Numbered from the stretch's first letter, positions 34,581 through 43,199 are shown. The stretch is DNA of 64,000 nucleotides from Flavobacterium psychroterrae (GCF_018380615.1 NZ_JAGYVZ010000002.1:430710-494709); one strand, 5' to 3'. A program made the numbers and translations. The notes: generated from the letters alone by a model not told the origin.

Positions 34581-35297
34581 TTAATAGTTCATCGGAATAT
34601 CCATCAATAAAAATTCAGCATCTGTATTTGCTTTTATATTTAAAGTATCAGTTCCTGAAATTCCAACCGCATCACGAGTGTTTAATTCCTGACCGTTTAT
34701 CGTTACGTTTCCTTTTAAAATGAAAGCGTAAACTCCATTACCTTCTTTTTTGATTTTATATTCAGTGCTAACTCCAGAATCAAAATTCCCCATATTGAAC
34801 CAGGCGTCCTGATGAATCCAAACTCCTTCATCGTCAGCATTTGGAGATAAGATTTGTGCTAATTTATTGTGTCTGTCAGCAACATTTAAAGTAATTTGTT
34901 GATAACGAGGATCTACATTTCTCTTGTTTGGAAACAACCAGATTTGCAGTAATTTAGTTTGTTGATCTGCATTTGGGTTAAACTCACTGTGTTGAACTCC
35001 AGTTCCTGCACTCATTACCTGAATATCACCATTTTTGATAATTTCAGTATTTCCCATACTGTCTTTGTGTGCTAAATCTCCTTCCAGCGGAATCGTAATG
35101 ATTTCCATATTATCGTGAGGATGTGTTCCAAAACCCATTCCGCCCGCAATTGTGTCATCGTTCAAAACACGAAGCGCTCCAAACTGAATTCTTTCAGGGT
35201 TGTACCAACTTGCAAAACTAAAACTATGGTAAGCGTTAAGCCATCCGTGATTTGCGTTTCCTCTTGTTTCTGCTTTGTGTAATACTATATTTTCCAT
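34581..35297 (-). CDS. Pirin family protein
   Basis: 238 residues from the start MENIVLHKAETRGNANHGWL. A bicupin pirin: N-terminal metal site in GTHPHDNMEIITIPLEGDLA near 56-75 and H in GVQHSEFNP near 98-106; the C-terminal cupin ends AEFLLMDIPMNY. A longer reading frame upstream would overlap the -7 element TATCTTTG (35328-35335), so 35297 is the better start. Pirins bind iron; some act as quercetinases or transcriptional cofactors. Promoter block is shared with yceI. Confidence 0.95.
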   Translation of the reverse strand: MENIVLHKAETRGNANHGWLNAYHSFSFASWYNPERIQFGALRVLNDDTIAGGMGFGTHPHDNMEIITIPLEGDLAHKDSMGNTEIIKNGDIQVMSAGTGVQHSEFNPNADQQTKLLQIWLFPNKRNVDPRYQQITLNVADRHNKLAQILSPNADDEGVWIHQDAWFNMGNFDSGVSTEYKIKKEGNGVYAFILKGNVTINGQELNTRDAVGISGTDTLNIKANTDAEFLLMDIPMNY

Positions 35298-35327
35298 GAT
35301 GATATGTGTTTTGTTATTTTTATAGTA

Positions 35328-35335
35328 CAAAGATA
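35328..35335 (-). promoter_or_regulatory. -7 promoter element for the pirin gene
   Basis: The minus strand reads TATCTTTG, matching TAnnTTTG, 30 bases upstream of the chosen start. Confidence 0.65.
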
Positions 35336-35349
35336 CCATCAAGGTCAAC

Positions 35350-35376
35350 GAAACGTACTTAATGTAGATTAAGAAA
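35350..35376 (-). promoter_or_regulatory. Shared 27-bp block upstream of the pirin gene (CTTAA-N6-TTAAG)
   Basis: On the plus strand GAAACGTACTTAATG then TAGATTAAGAAA. It matches the YceI block in 23 of 27 positions, with the same 14-base distance to the -7 element. Confidence 0.65.
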
Positions 35377-35429
35377 AAAGTTACTGAGTTTCTGAGGGGC
35401 TAAGATTCTAAGGTGTAGAGGTTTTTATT

Positions 35430-35454
35430 GTAGAGGCGCACAGCAGTGCGTCTC
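35430..35454. repeat. Short palindromic repeat of the GTAGAGACGCA family, copy 2
   Basis: GTAGAGGCGCACAGCAGTGC then GTCTC: GGCGCAC faces GTGCGTC. From memory, GTAGAGACGCA-type palindromes are widespread in flavobacteria. Confidence 0.65.
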
Positions 35455-35533
35455 AGGTCTAGTTTATCATCTCGAATGATACCGACCGATCGTGAGTTGA
35501 CGAAGCAATCCCCGCAGTAATTCGACAGCGACC

Positions 35534-35566
35534 AAACCCGATAGGTTTTAAAAACCTGTCGGGTTT
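35534..35566. repeat. AAACCCGAYAGGTTTT hairpin, copy 1
   Basis: AAACCCGATAGGTTTT and AAAACCTGTCGGGTTT form a 16-bp stem with one G-T mismatch and a one-base gap. A relative at 58395-58428 has changes in both arms that keep pairing. Confidence 0.85.
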
Positions 35567-35653
35567 ACTTTGCCGATGTTTGTCTTTTTAGAAGAAGAGA
35601 TCTCCGTAATAAACTCCCAGGTAAATATCTCCAATCTTTGTCGAGTCTCTTGT

Positions 35654-35688
35654 GTGATCTCTCCTTCGTCGAGATGACAAGATTGCGG
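35654..35688. repeat. GTGATCTCTCC...GATGACAAGATTG half element
   Basis: Closely resembles the right arm of the inverted element at 43047-43147 plus its tail (GTGATYTCTCC, TTCG, TCGARATGACAAGATTG). I could not find a full left arm here. Confidence 0.5.
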
Positions 35689-35755
35689 TTAAGTGATTGT
35701 GTTCAAAGTTTTCTGAAATCTAAGAAGTCTAATGTCTAAAGATCTAACAATCTAA

Positions 35756-37237
35756 TTAACTATATTGACTTATAAATTGCTGAACAACCGCATCAGTGTT
35801 CTCGTGGCGTTTTTTATTTTCCAGAGCAATAGGAGGCGCGGCTCTTTCGAGGCAATTTTTCACATCACAGGTTTCGCACGTAACGCCAACAATTCTTTTA
35901 ACCAAAGGTTTTCCTTCGATGAATTTGAATTTCTTTTTCATTGCCGGAGTAATCAAAATTCCAACGGAAATACTTCTTATATTATTCTCAACAAAAGGAT
36001 CTTTGGTTGCCGATGAAAAGACCAGATATTCATTTCCACTGTGAACATAACTTGAAATCTGTGCATCAAAAAAGTGTGGTTTGTTTTGTTTAATGGCTTC
36101 ATCTATCGTTTTAACAGAAACCCATCTTCTGCAATAATGTTCGTTCGTTTCGTTTGCATGAGGTTCCTGTTGATTGGTGATATGTAATTCCTTTTTAATT
36201 TGATATACATCAGAACCAATTGGATGTGATAATCTTAGAAAAAATAAGTTTTTTAAGTTAAAATCTTTCGGTAATAAATTCGTCAATCTCTGATAAAATG
36301 ATTCCGGTGAAACTTCGAAACTTTCGATTAAAGCAACAAATTCTTCCGGTTTTGGATTTTCATTATTTAAGAAACTATTTATTTTATCAACGACTAATTT
36401 TCTTGGCAATAATAAAGCTCCGGCAAAATACGAAGCGTAAAAATTATGCAAAACCTGATCAAAATTTTCGAATTTAATCCAACTGAAAGTCAATAATCTA
36501 TCGGATATTTTCAGGTAGTTGTAGGCGATTTCTTTTGCTAGAATAAATGCTTTCTGCGGATTGTCTAATTCTGTTGAAAGTAATAATGTTTTACTTTTCG
36601 GGACATAAATAGAGCGTAAATCTCCCAGCGCTTCCTGTTCTGAAAAAGCAATTTCTTTTATTTTATATTCATATTCTTCTTTCAGAATTGCTTCTAATTC
36701 TTCAATACTAATTTTAGAATCTAAATTAATCTGAAAGGATTTAGAAAAATTAATAACCTGATTTTCTAAATCTTCAAAATAATTACTGCTGGCTTCCTGA
36801 TAAGATCGTAATGCTGCCAGAAAGAAACTTTCACGGCTTAAATTATAATGTTGGGCAATTTCGATAATGGTACTAATAAAGGCATTGACTTTGGCTGGAG
36901 CATTCGCAATAATATCAATTAAATCAGCTTCCTGGATCCCAAAAAGCTCTAGCGGAATCTCTTTTAAAATGCCTGATTTCAGAATTTCGCCAATTGGAGC
37001 AAGATTATTATCTAGTTTCAAAGATACCATTTGGTCGTATGGAACATCTAAATGCTCGCATAAAAGTAAAATTTTATCTGTTTTCGGATATTTTTTTCCC
37101 TTTTCAATCTCGTTTAAATACGATTTTGAAAGATTTGTCAATTTGGCTAAGCCAAAAAGTGAAAGATTTCTTTGAGTGCGAACTTGCTTGAGTTTTAGCC
37201 CAAATATCAGCTTTATATAGTCTTTTTCGATATCCAT
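35756..37237 (-). CDS. XRE-family regulator of the RamB/ScfR type (HTH plus degenerate IrrE-like and DUF2083 domains)
   Basis: 493 residues. Residues about 12-65 are a Cro/CI HTH (LKLKQVRTQRNLSLFGLAKL, YLNEIEKGKKYPKTDKI). The middle is an IrrE/ImmA-like region, but the usual HExxH is KEIAY in AFILAKEIAYNYLK, so no peptidase activity is expected. The C-terminal part is DUF2083-like with a Cys cluster GVTCETCDVKNCLERAAPP. Actinobacterial RamB with this layout controls glyoxylate-shunt genes; this gene diverges from aceB-aceA, so the same role is inferred. The shared 163-base gap holds a 14-bp palindrome. Confidence 0.88.
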   Translation of the reverse strand: MDIEKDYIKLIFGLKLKQVRTQRNLSLFGLAKLTNLSKSYLNEIEKGKKYPKTDKILLLCEHLDVPYDQMVSLKLDNNLAPIGEILKSGILKEIPLELFGIQEADLIDIIANAPAKVNAFISTIIEIAQHYNLSRESFFLAALRSYQEASSNYFEDLENQVINFSKSFQINLDSKISIEELEAILKEEYEYKIKEIAFSEQEALGDLRSIYVPKSKTLLLSTELDNPQKAFILAKEIAYNYLKISDRLLTFSWIKFENFDQVLHNFYASYFAGALLLPRKLVVDKINSFLNNENPKPEEFVALIESFEVSPESFYQRLTNLLPKDFNLKNLFFLRLSHPIGSDVYQIKKELHITNQQEPHANETNEHYCRRWVSVKTIDEAIKQNKPHFFDAQISSYVHSGNEYLVFSSATKDPFVENNIRSISVGILITPAMKKKFKFIEGKPLVKRIVGVTCETCDVKNCLERAAPPIALENKKRHENTDAVVQQFISQYS

Positions 37238-37291
37238 AAATCAAATATAGTTATTTAAAAAATAATCGCCAAAATATTATTTTTAATATTT

Positions 37292-37305
37292 AGCGAACGT
37301 TCGCT
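37292..37305. promoter_or_regulatory. Perfect 14-bp palindrome, candidate operator
   Basis: AGCGAACGTTCGCT is its own reverse complement. It lies in the gap between the RamB-like regulator and aceB and touches the aceB -33 TTG. GC-rich content stands out from AT-rich surroundings. Confidence 0.6.
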
Positions 37306-37335
37306 TGTTTTGTAAAAAACTTTTTTCTAATATTG
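37305..37335 (+). promoter_or_regulatory. Promoter of aceB
   Basis: TTG (37305-37307), 20 bases, then TAATATTG (37328-37335), one mismatch from TAnnTTTG. Leader of about 60 bases before the ATG at 37401. Confidence 0.55.
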
Positions 37336-37400
37336 TGGTGTAGAAATTATTATAAATCAAACCACTAACAATAATTTCTGAATAATATAAATTAACAGCT

Positions 37401-39002
37401 ATGAAAAACCAATTAGAAATTACCGAAACGGCAATGGAATTTTTAGCCGAAAAGAATCTTTCTTATCCAAAGATCTGGACAAAAGAAGCGATTGTTTTTA
37501 TAACCGAATTGCATAAAAAATTCGAATCGCAACGAAAACTGTTATTGTTACAACGCGAACAAAAACAAACAGCTTTTGATCAGGGTGTCATGCCAGCCTT
37601 TACGGCCGAAACTAAAAGTGTCAGAGAAAGTAATTGGACCGCTGGAGAAATTCCCAAAGATTTACTGGATAGAAGAGTGGAGATTACCGGACCAGTTGAG
37701 CGCAAAATGATTATCAATGCTTTGAATTCCGGTGCTAAAACTTTTATGGCAGATTTTGAGGATAGTACTTCTCCAACATGGCAAAATTTGATGGATGGGC
37801 AAATGAATTTGATTGATGCGGTGAACAAAACGATTTCACATACAGATTTAGCGAAACACAAATCATATCAATTAAATGAAAAAACTGCGACGCTAATTGT
37901 ACGTCCGCGTGGTTTGCATTTGCCTGAAAAACATCTTTTAATTGAAGGGAAAGAAGTTTCAGGTTCTTTGATAGATTTTGGATTGTATGTTTTTCATAAC
38001 CATAAAAGGCTTTTAGAAAACAATTCAGGACCTTATTTCTACATTCCAAAATTAGAACATTATCTCGAAGCGCGCTGGTGGAATACTGTAATTGATTTTA
38101 CAGAGGATTATTTGAAATTAAAAAGAGGAACTATAAAAGTGACGATTTTAATTGAAACCATAACGGCAAGTTTTCAATTAGACGAAATTATATATGAATT
38201 GAAAGAACATATCGTAGGATTGAATTGCGGACGTTGGGATTATATTTTTTCTTACATCAAGAAATTTAGAAAAAATCCGAAGTTTATTGTTCCGGATCGT
38301 GATCAGGTAAATATGACTTCGCCTTTTATGGATGCATATTCTAATTTGGTAATTCAAAGATGTCATAAACGCGGGATTCATGCAATTGGCGGAATGGCAG
38401 CTCAAATTCCGATTAAAAATAATGAAGAAGCGAATGCTGCTGCTTTTGCAAAAGTTAAAACGGATAAAGAACGCGAAGTTCGAAACGGTCACGACGGAAC
38501 CTGGGTAGCACATCCGGATTTGGTTTCGATAGCAAAAGAAATTTTTGATAAAGGAATGCCAACTCCCAATCAAATTCATATTAAAAGAGAACATCGTAAA
38601 ATCACAGAATCTGATTTGATTGAACCGCCAATTGGAATAATAACAGAAAATGGTGTTCGCAAAAATATCAATGTTGGAGTTTTGTATTTGGCTTCATGGC
38701 TGAATGGGCGGGGTGCTGCGGCGTTGCATAATTTAATGGAAGATGCTGCAACGGCCGAAATTTCGAGATCACAATTATGGCAATGGCTTCAGAATAAAGT
38801 GACTTTAGATAATGGCAAAAAATTAGATCTGGCGTATTATCACGAATTAGCGTTAGACGAATTCCAGAAAATTAAAAACGAATTAGGCGAAGAAATTCAC
38901 GAAAAAAGGCAATTTCCTTTAGCTGAAAAAGTCTTGGAAAGATTGGTTGTAAATCCCGATTTCGTTGACTTTTTAACTATTCCATGCTATAAATATTTAT
39001 AA
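37401..39002 (+). CDS. aceB: Malate synthase A
   Basis: 533 residues, the normal length of the A isoform. Condenses glyoxylate with acetyl-CoA to malate, the second step of the glyoxylate shunt in the cytoplasm. Motifs are FMADFEDSTSPTW near 114-126, LIVRPRGLHLPEKHLLI near 164-180 and YIFSYIKKFRKNPKF near 280-294; the end holds the family's LASWLNGRGAAALHNLMEDA. First gene of an aceB-aceA pair and divergent from the RamB-like regulator. The aceA gene starts 330 bases downstream after a repeat-filled gap, so partial independent expression is possible. Confidence 0.97.
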   Translation: MKNQLEITETAMEFLAEKNLSYPKIWTKEAIVFITELHKKFESQRKLLLLQREQKQTAFDQGVMPAFTAETKSVRESNWTAGEIPKDLLDRRVEITGPVERKMIINALNSGAKTFMADFEDSTSPTWQNLMDGQMNLIDAVNKTISHTDLAKHKSYQLNEKTATLIVRPRGLHLPEKHLLIEGKEVSGSLIDFGLYVFHNHKRLLENNSGPYFYIPKLEHYLEARWWNTVIDFTEDYLKLKRGTIKVTILIETITASFQLDEIIYELKEHIVGLNCGRWDYIFSYIKKFRKNPKFIVPDRDQVNMTSPFMDAYSNLVIQRCHKRGIHAIGGMAAQIPIKNNEEANAAAFAKVKTDKEREVRNGHDGTWVAHPDLVSIAKEIFDKGMPTPNQIHIKREHRKITESDLIEPPIGIITENGVRKNINVGVLYLASWLNGRGAAALHNLMEDAATAEISRSQLWQWLQNKVTLDNGKKLDLAYYHELALDEFQKIKNELGEEIHEKRQFPLAEKVLERLVVNPDFVDFLTIPCYKYL

Positions 39003-39020
39003 AGAATTAAAAACTGCGGT

Positions 39021-39069
39021 ATCTGCTAAATCTGCGGGCGAATAATTTTTTCACGCAGATTTAGCAGAT
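39021..39069. repeat. Perfect 16-bp GCAGATTTAGC hairpin after aceB
   Basis: ATCTGCTAAATCTGCG (39021-39036) and CGCAGATTTAGCAGAT (39054-39069) pair fully around a 17-base loop. Same words as the repeat at 34344-34487. Confidence 0.85.
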
Positions 39070-39108
39070 CAGTCAGATAAAATGAGAATAAAAAAAATCT
39101 GCAAATGA

Positions 39109-39250
39109 TTTTAAACACATAGAAACATAGATTAAAATGTGAATAAAAAGAGTTTAAAAAAAATCTAGATTTTCACACATAGCTATGTTTGTTTAGAAAA
39201 ATAAAATGCCTTTAACCGCAAAGAAAAGCTATGTTCCTATGTGTTTAAAA
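39109..39250. repeat. Inverted ACACATAGAAACATAG repeat
   Basis: Arms 39109-39130 and 39229-39250 pair in 21 of 22 positions. An inner palindrome ACATAGCTATGT sits near 39177-39188. The same arm words occur at 55097 and 55230. Confidence 0.8.
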
Positions 39251-39332
39251 AAAATAAGTCCAGTTAAAACTGAATACTGATAAACTGCGACTGAAAACTA
39301 TTACTTACTAACCACTTTAACTCAAACTATTT

Positions 39333-40613
39333 ATGAAAACAACAGAAGACAGAATTCAGGAATTGATTAACGATTGGATTACGAACCCAAGATGGAAAGG
39401 TGTTGAACGTCCTTATACGGCTACAGAAGTAGTTACGCTTCAGGGATCGTATCAAATTGAGCATTCTATTGCCAAAATGGGAGCACAAAAATTATGGAAA
39501 AAGTTAAAAAATCAGGATTATGTTGCCGGTTTGGGCGCATTGACAGGAAATCAGGCGATTCAGGAAGTTGATGCTGGTCTTGAAGCGATTTATTTGAGTG
39601 GCTGGCAAGTTGCTGCCGATGCAAATTTGGCGGGTGAAATGTACCCTGACCAATCGCTTTATCCTGTTAATAGTGTGCCAATGGTTGTAAAAAAAATAAA
39701 TAATGCTTTGTTGCGTGCTGATCAGATTCAGACGGTAAATAAAGTTGAAGATAAAAAAGATTATTTAGTTCCGATTGTGGCTGATGCCGAAGCTGGTTTT
39801 GGAGGAAACTTAAATGCTTTCGAACTAATGAAATCAATGATTGAAGCAGGCGCGTCTGGAGTTCATTTTGAAGATCAATTAAGTTCTGCTAAAAAGTGCG
39901 GGCATTTGGGCGGGAAAGTTTTGGTTCCCACTCAGGAAGCGATCAATAAACTGATCGCTGCTCGTTTAGCGGCTGATGTTATGGGAGTTTCAACTTTGAT
40001 TGTAGCAAGAACAGATGCTGATGCGGCTAATTTATTAACTAGCGATGCTGATCCCAGAGATGCAAAATTCATTACAGGTGAAAAAACAAATGAAGGTTTC
40101 TTTTATGTAAATAACGGAATCGATCAGGGAATTGCACGAGGTTTGAGTTATGCGCCTTATGCTGATTTGATTTGGATGGAAACCAGTAATCCGGATTTGG
40201 TTTATGCTAAAAAGTTTGCCGATGCTATGAAAAAAGAATTTCCGGATAAGATGTTGGCATACAATTGTTCACCATCTTTTAACTGGGCTGCAAAATTATC
40301 AGTTGCCGAAATGGAAACGTTCAGAGAAGATCTGGCTGCAATGGGATATAAATTCCAGTTCATTACTTTGGCGGGATTCCATGCTTTGAATACGAGTATG
40401 TTCGAATTATCTAAAGCATACAAAGAACGCGGAATGGCTGGATATTCTGAATTGCAGGAAAGAGAATTCGCTTTACAGAAAAACGGATTCAGAGCGGTAA
40501 AACATCAGGCTTTTGTTGGAACTTCTTATTTTGATGCGGTACAAAATACCGTAACTATAGGGAAATCAACAACAACTGCCATGAAACATTCTACAGAGGT
40601 TGAGCAATTTTAA
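39333..40613 (+). CDS. aceA: Isocitrate lyase
   Basis: 426 residues, the short bacterial form. Splits isocitrate to glyoxylate and succinate, the first step of the glyoxylate shunt. The active-site signature [13 protein letters not shown] is at about 188-200 with the catalytic Cys. Other landmarks are [20 protein letters not shown] near 91-110, [19 protein letters not shown] near 149-167 and [13 protein letters not shown] near 310. All key residues are present. Follows aceB and ends with a strong terminator (40625-40650). Confidence 0.97.
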   Translation: MKTTEDRIQELINDWITNPRWKGVERPYTATEVVTLQGSYQIEHSIAKMGAQKLWKKLKNQDYVAGLGALTGNQAIQEVDAGLEAIYLSGWQVAADANLAGEMYPDQSLYPVNSVPMVVKKINNALLRADQIQTVNKVEDKKDYLVPIVADAEAGFGGNLNAFELMKSMIEAGASGVHFEDQLSSAKKCGHLGGKVLVPTQEAINKLIAARLAADVMGVSTLIVARTDADAANLLTSDADPRDAKFITGEKTNEGFFYVNNGIDQGIARGLSYAPYADLIWMETSNPDLVYAKKFADAMKKEFPDKMLAYNCSPSFNWAAKLSVAEMETFREDLAAMGYKFQFITLAGFHALNTSMFELSKAYKERGMAGYSELQEREFALQKNGFRAVKHQAFVGTSYFDAVQNTVTIGKSTTTAMKHSTEVEQF

Positions 40614-40624
40614 TTTAAAGAAAC

Positions 40625-40650
40625 ACGGCTCGATTTTGAGCCGTTTTTTT
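40625..40650 (+). terminator. Terminator after aceA
   Basis: ACGGCTC pairs with GAGCCGT around a 6-nt loop, followed by a run of T, 11 bases after the aceA stop. Confidence 0.85.
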
Positions 40651-40651
40651 T

Positions 40652-40793
40652 GCCACGGATTTCACAGATTAAAGGATTAAAAAAGTATAACCACAAATTA
40701 CACAAATTTTCACAAATTTTAATTGAACTTAATTTGCGTTAATTTGTGTAATTTGTGGTAAAAAAAATCACTTTAATCTGTGAAATCTGTGGC
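40652..40793. repeat. Nested double inverted word repeat
   Basis: Outer arms 40652-40678 and 40766-40793 are built from CACnGATTTCACAGATTAAAG. Inner arms 40690-40718 and 40731-40759 are built from CCACAAATTACACAAATT. Both pairs are nearly complementary, so one long hairpin can form between the convergent aceA and Crp/Fnr genes. Confidence 0.85.
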
Positions 40794-40801
40794 TATAAAA
40801 A

Positions 40802-41377
40802 TTATTTTTTCAAAAGACGAGCTTTCATTTTGCTGAAAAATTCTGGTGTTACGCCAATAAAGGAAGCAATTTGTTTTTGAGGAACTTTATGAACCAAAGA
40901 ACCATATTTAGTACAAAATTTCTCGAAACGTTCTTCGGCAGGTAAACTTAAATTATCCATTAAACGCTGTTGATTGGCAACTAAAGAATTTTCGATAAGA
41001 ATCCTGAAAAATCGTTCCAGTTTTGGGATTTCAAGATATAGTTGTTCCTGATTTTCTTTAGAAAGAGAAAGTACTTCTGCATCTTCAAGAACTTCTATAA
41101 AAAGTTGTCCAGGTTTTTGCGAAAAGAAACTATACATATCGCTTATCCACCAACCTGCACATGAAAATGATAAAACATGTTCGACAATATTGTCGTTGAT
41201 ATTAAAACTTCTTAAAATTCCGGAATTAACGAAATACGACTGTTTACATACTTCGCCAGAACTTAATAAGATAGTTTTTGCTCTATAAAAAGTAGTTTCT
41301 GTTTTTGATAAAAACAACACTTGTTCTTCAGGTGTTAACGAAACGTGTTTGGCAATATTTTCAAGAATTAACTCCAT
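40802..41377 (-). CDS. Crp/Fnr family transcriptional regulator
   Basis: 191 residues. A cyclic-nucleotide-binding-like beta roll (KTILLSSGEVCKQSYFVNSG near 34-53) is followed by a long dimer helix (ERFFRILIENSLVANQQRLM) and a short C-terminal HTH: PAEERFEKFCTKYGSLVHKV, then PQKQIASFIGVTPEFFSKMK. No FNR-type N-terminal Cys cluster, so oxygen sensing is unlikely. Its ATG overlaps the stop of the DUF6370 gene by one base (TAATG), so it is the third gene of a purT operon. Target genes unknown. Confidence 0.9.
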   Translation of the reverse strand: MELILENIAKHVSLTPEEQVLFLSKTETTFYRAKTILLSSGEVCKQSYFVNSGILRSFNINDNIVEHVLSFSCAGWWISDMYSFFSQKPGQLFIEVLEDAEVLSLSKENQEQLYLEIPKLERFFRILIENSLVANQQRLMDNLSLPAEERFEKFCTKYGSLVHKVPQKQIASFIGVTPEFFSKMKARLLKK

Positions 41378-41694
41378 TATTTTTCTTTAATCAAGGTGAA
41401 TGAAGTGGCTTTGAAACGTCCGTTTTCTACTTTTCCTGTAACAGAAGCTTTGCGGATTTTATTGCAAAAACCATCTTCGGCATGTGCGTCGCCGTGTTCG
41501 TCAATAGTTGTTCCGTCAACAAAATAGGGTTTTCCGTCAATGCGAACGGCTAAATCACAACTTTTACCTTTCATTCCGAATTGACATTCGCCACAAGCAG
41601 TTTCTACTATTTGAGGTTTATCGGCTGTTTTTTTATCCTGGGCTTGTGTTGTGATTCCGATAAACAGGAACATTATAAAGAGTACTTTTTTCAT
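41377..41694 (-). CDS. DUF6370-like small exported Cys-rich protein
   Basis: 105 residues. A signal peptide MKKVLFIMFLFIGITTQAQ precedes a mature part with four Cys: VETACGECQFGMKGKSCDLA at about 31-50 and the later FCNKIRKASVTGKVENGRFK. The CxxC plus spaced Cys pattern suggests metal binding or disulfides. I believe the family is DUF6370; no function is known. Its stop overlaps the start of the Crp/Fnr gene by one base, and purT ends 2 bases upstream of its start, so all three are one operon. Confidence 0.78.
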   Translation of the reverse strand: MKKVLFIMFLFIGITTQAQDKKTADKPQIVETACGECQFGMKGKSCDLAVRIDGKPYFVDGTTIDEHGDAHAEDGFCNKIRKASVTGKVENGRFKATSFTLIKEK

Positions 41695-41696
41695 TT

Positions 41697-42857
41697 TTAA
41701 GAGTTTACAGTTATTAATTTTGAAGTTGCTTTGGCGCGTTCTATAATTTCTTCGATTGGAGTTGCCAGTGAATCATGGCTTAAAACAACTCCCATTCGGC
41801 GATAAGGTCTTGAAGTTGGTTTCCCAAAGATTCTGAAATCGGTTTTGGGTAAAGCAGCTACGTTCTCGATTCCGGTAAAGGTTGGATTATTTGAATCTTC
41901 TGACGCTAAAATTACGGCACTTGCTCCGGCTTTTTCTAGAGTGATTTCGAAAATTGGAAGGCTTAAAATCGCGCGTAAATGCAATTCAAATTCATTAAAA
42001 TTCTGAGTTCCTGCCAAAGTTACCATTCCGGTATCATGCGGACGTGGTGAAAGTTCAGAGAAATAAACGCCATTATTCGTTAGGAAAAATTCAACGCCAA
42101 AAAGTCCTGCGCCACCAAGTGCTTCGGTGATTTTTTCAGCCATATCCTGAGCTTCGTACAAATCAGCTTCTGATACTTTTGCGGGTTGCCAGCTTTCCTG
42201 ATAATCGCCACGTTCTTGTCGGTGTCCAATTGGTGCGCAAAAAAGCGTTGGATTGTTATTTTGAGTAATGGTTAAAAGTGTAATCTCAGAATGGAAATCT
42301 ACAAAAGCCTCAACAATAACTTCGATAACATCACCACGTGAACCTGCAACGGCGTATTCCCATGCTTTTTTGATATCACTTTCGGTTTTAATTGTCGATT
42401 GTCCTTTTCCGGAAGACGACATTAAAGGTTTTACTACACATGGAATTCCAACTTCCTGAACGGCTTTTTGCAATTCTTCTGCTGAAGTTGCGTATTGATA
42501 TTGGGCTGTTTTTAATCCGAGTTCTTTTGACGCTAAATCACGAATGGCTTTACGGTTCATGGTAAAGTTTGCTGCTTTCGCCGAAGGAACAACGGTAATC
42601 CCTTGCTTTTCGTAATCGTAAAAACGTTCAGTACGAATGGCTTCTATTTCTGGAACTATAAAATCTGGTTTGTGTTTGGCTACAATGCGATCTAATGCTT
42701 CGCCATCTAGCATATTAATGACTTCAAAATCGTGTGCAACTTGCATTGCGGGAGCATTTTCGTAACTGTCAACAGCAATTATGGTTTGTCCGATTCGTTG
42801 TGCAGCTATGACAAATTCTTTGCCTAATTCGCCTGAACCGAGGAGAAGTATTTTCAT
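41697..42857 (-). CDS. purT: Formate-dependent phosphoribosylglycinamide formyltransferase
   Basis: 386 residues from the start [20 protein letters not shown], which fits the usual length of about 390; a longer frame upstream adds only non-conserved residues. An ATP-grasp enzyme that formylates GAR with formate in purine synthesis. Motifs are SSGKGQSTI near 150-158, [30 protein letters not shown] and the ending [16 protein letters not shown]. First gene of a tight operon with the DUF6370 and Crp/Fnr genes. Confidence 0.95.
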   Translation of the reverse strand: MKILLLGSGELGKEFVIAAQRIGQTIIAVDSYENAPAMQVAHDFEVINMLDGEALDRIVAKHKPDFIVPEIEAIRTERFYDYEKQGITVVPSAKAANFTMNRKAIRDLASKELGLKTAQYQYATSAEELQKAVQEVGIPCVVKPLMSSSGKGQSTIKTESDIKKAWEYAVAGSRGDVIEVIVEAFVDFHSEITLLTITQNNNPTLFCAPIGHRQERGDYQESWQPAKVSEADLYEAQDMAEKITEALGGAGLFGVEFFLTNNGVYFSELSPRPHDTGMVTLAGTQNFNEFELHLRAILSLPIFEITLEKAGASAVILASEDSNNPTFTGIENVAALPKTDFRIFGKPTSRPYRRMGVVLSHDSLATPIEEIIERAKATSKLITVNS

Positions 42858-43046
42858 TTTGGAGTTTTGTAATGTTGGAGTAGTAAAAGTAGGGAAAAAT
42901 GTTTTTAACCGCAAAGTTCGCTAAGAACATAAAGTTGTTGTTGTAAATTTAATAAAAGGAAGAAAAGGTTCTCACGCAGATTTCGCAGATTCGGGAGATT
43001 TATTTTAAATGGAAATTTAATTTTAGAGAAAGTAACCATATAGTTT

Positions 43047-43147
43047 GTCATTTCGACGCAGGAGAAATCTTCGCGAGAAGCTCGACAAAGATTAGCGATT
43101 TTTTTTGTCGATTTACGAGTGTGATTTCTCCATTCGGTCGAAATGAC
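43047..43147. repeat. Inverted GTCATTTCGAC...GTCGAAATGAC element
   Basis: Outer arms GTCATTTCGAC and GTCGAAATGAC continue as GGAGAAATC / GATTTCTCC after a short bulge. An inner 8-bp stem TCGACAAA/TTTGTCGA (43082-43089, 43104-43111) nests inside. Confidence 0.85.
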
Positions 43148-43199
43148 AAGATTGTGAGGTAATTGCACTTAGTAAACAAATGTTCTCGTTTTACAGGTT

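Larger units (their letters stand above)
35377..35755. other. Mosaic of intergenic repeats between pirin and the RamB-like regulator
   Basis: About 380 bases without a gene. In order it holds the GTAGAG palindrome (35430-35454), the AAACCCGA hairpin (35534-35566), a half element related to 43123-43160 (35654-35688) and ATCTAA words (about 35717-35758). Confidence 0.7.
39003..39332. other. Repeat-filled gap between aceB and aceA
   Basis: 330 bases without a gene, nearly all word repeats: a 16-bp GCAGATTTAGC hairpin (39021-39069), the ACACATAG inverted repeat (39109-39250), and ACTGCGACTGAAAACT words (39262-39300). No good TAnnTTTG lies just before aceA. Confidence 0.75.

Noticed and set aside
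35298..35348. Extended N-terminus of pirin
   Set aside because: The added codons overlap the -7 promoter element at 35328-35335.
42905..43168. 87-residue reading frame on the minus strand
   Set aside because: It is composed of intergenic repeat sequence (GCAGATTTCGCAG words and the GTCATTTCGAC element) and has no protein-like composition or conserved start.
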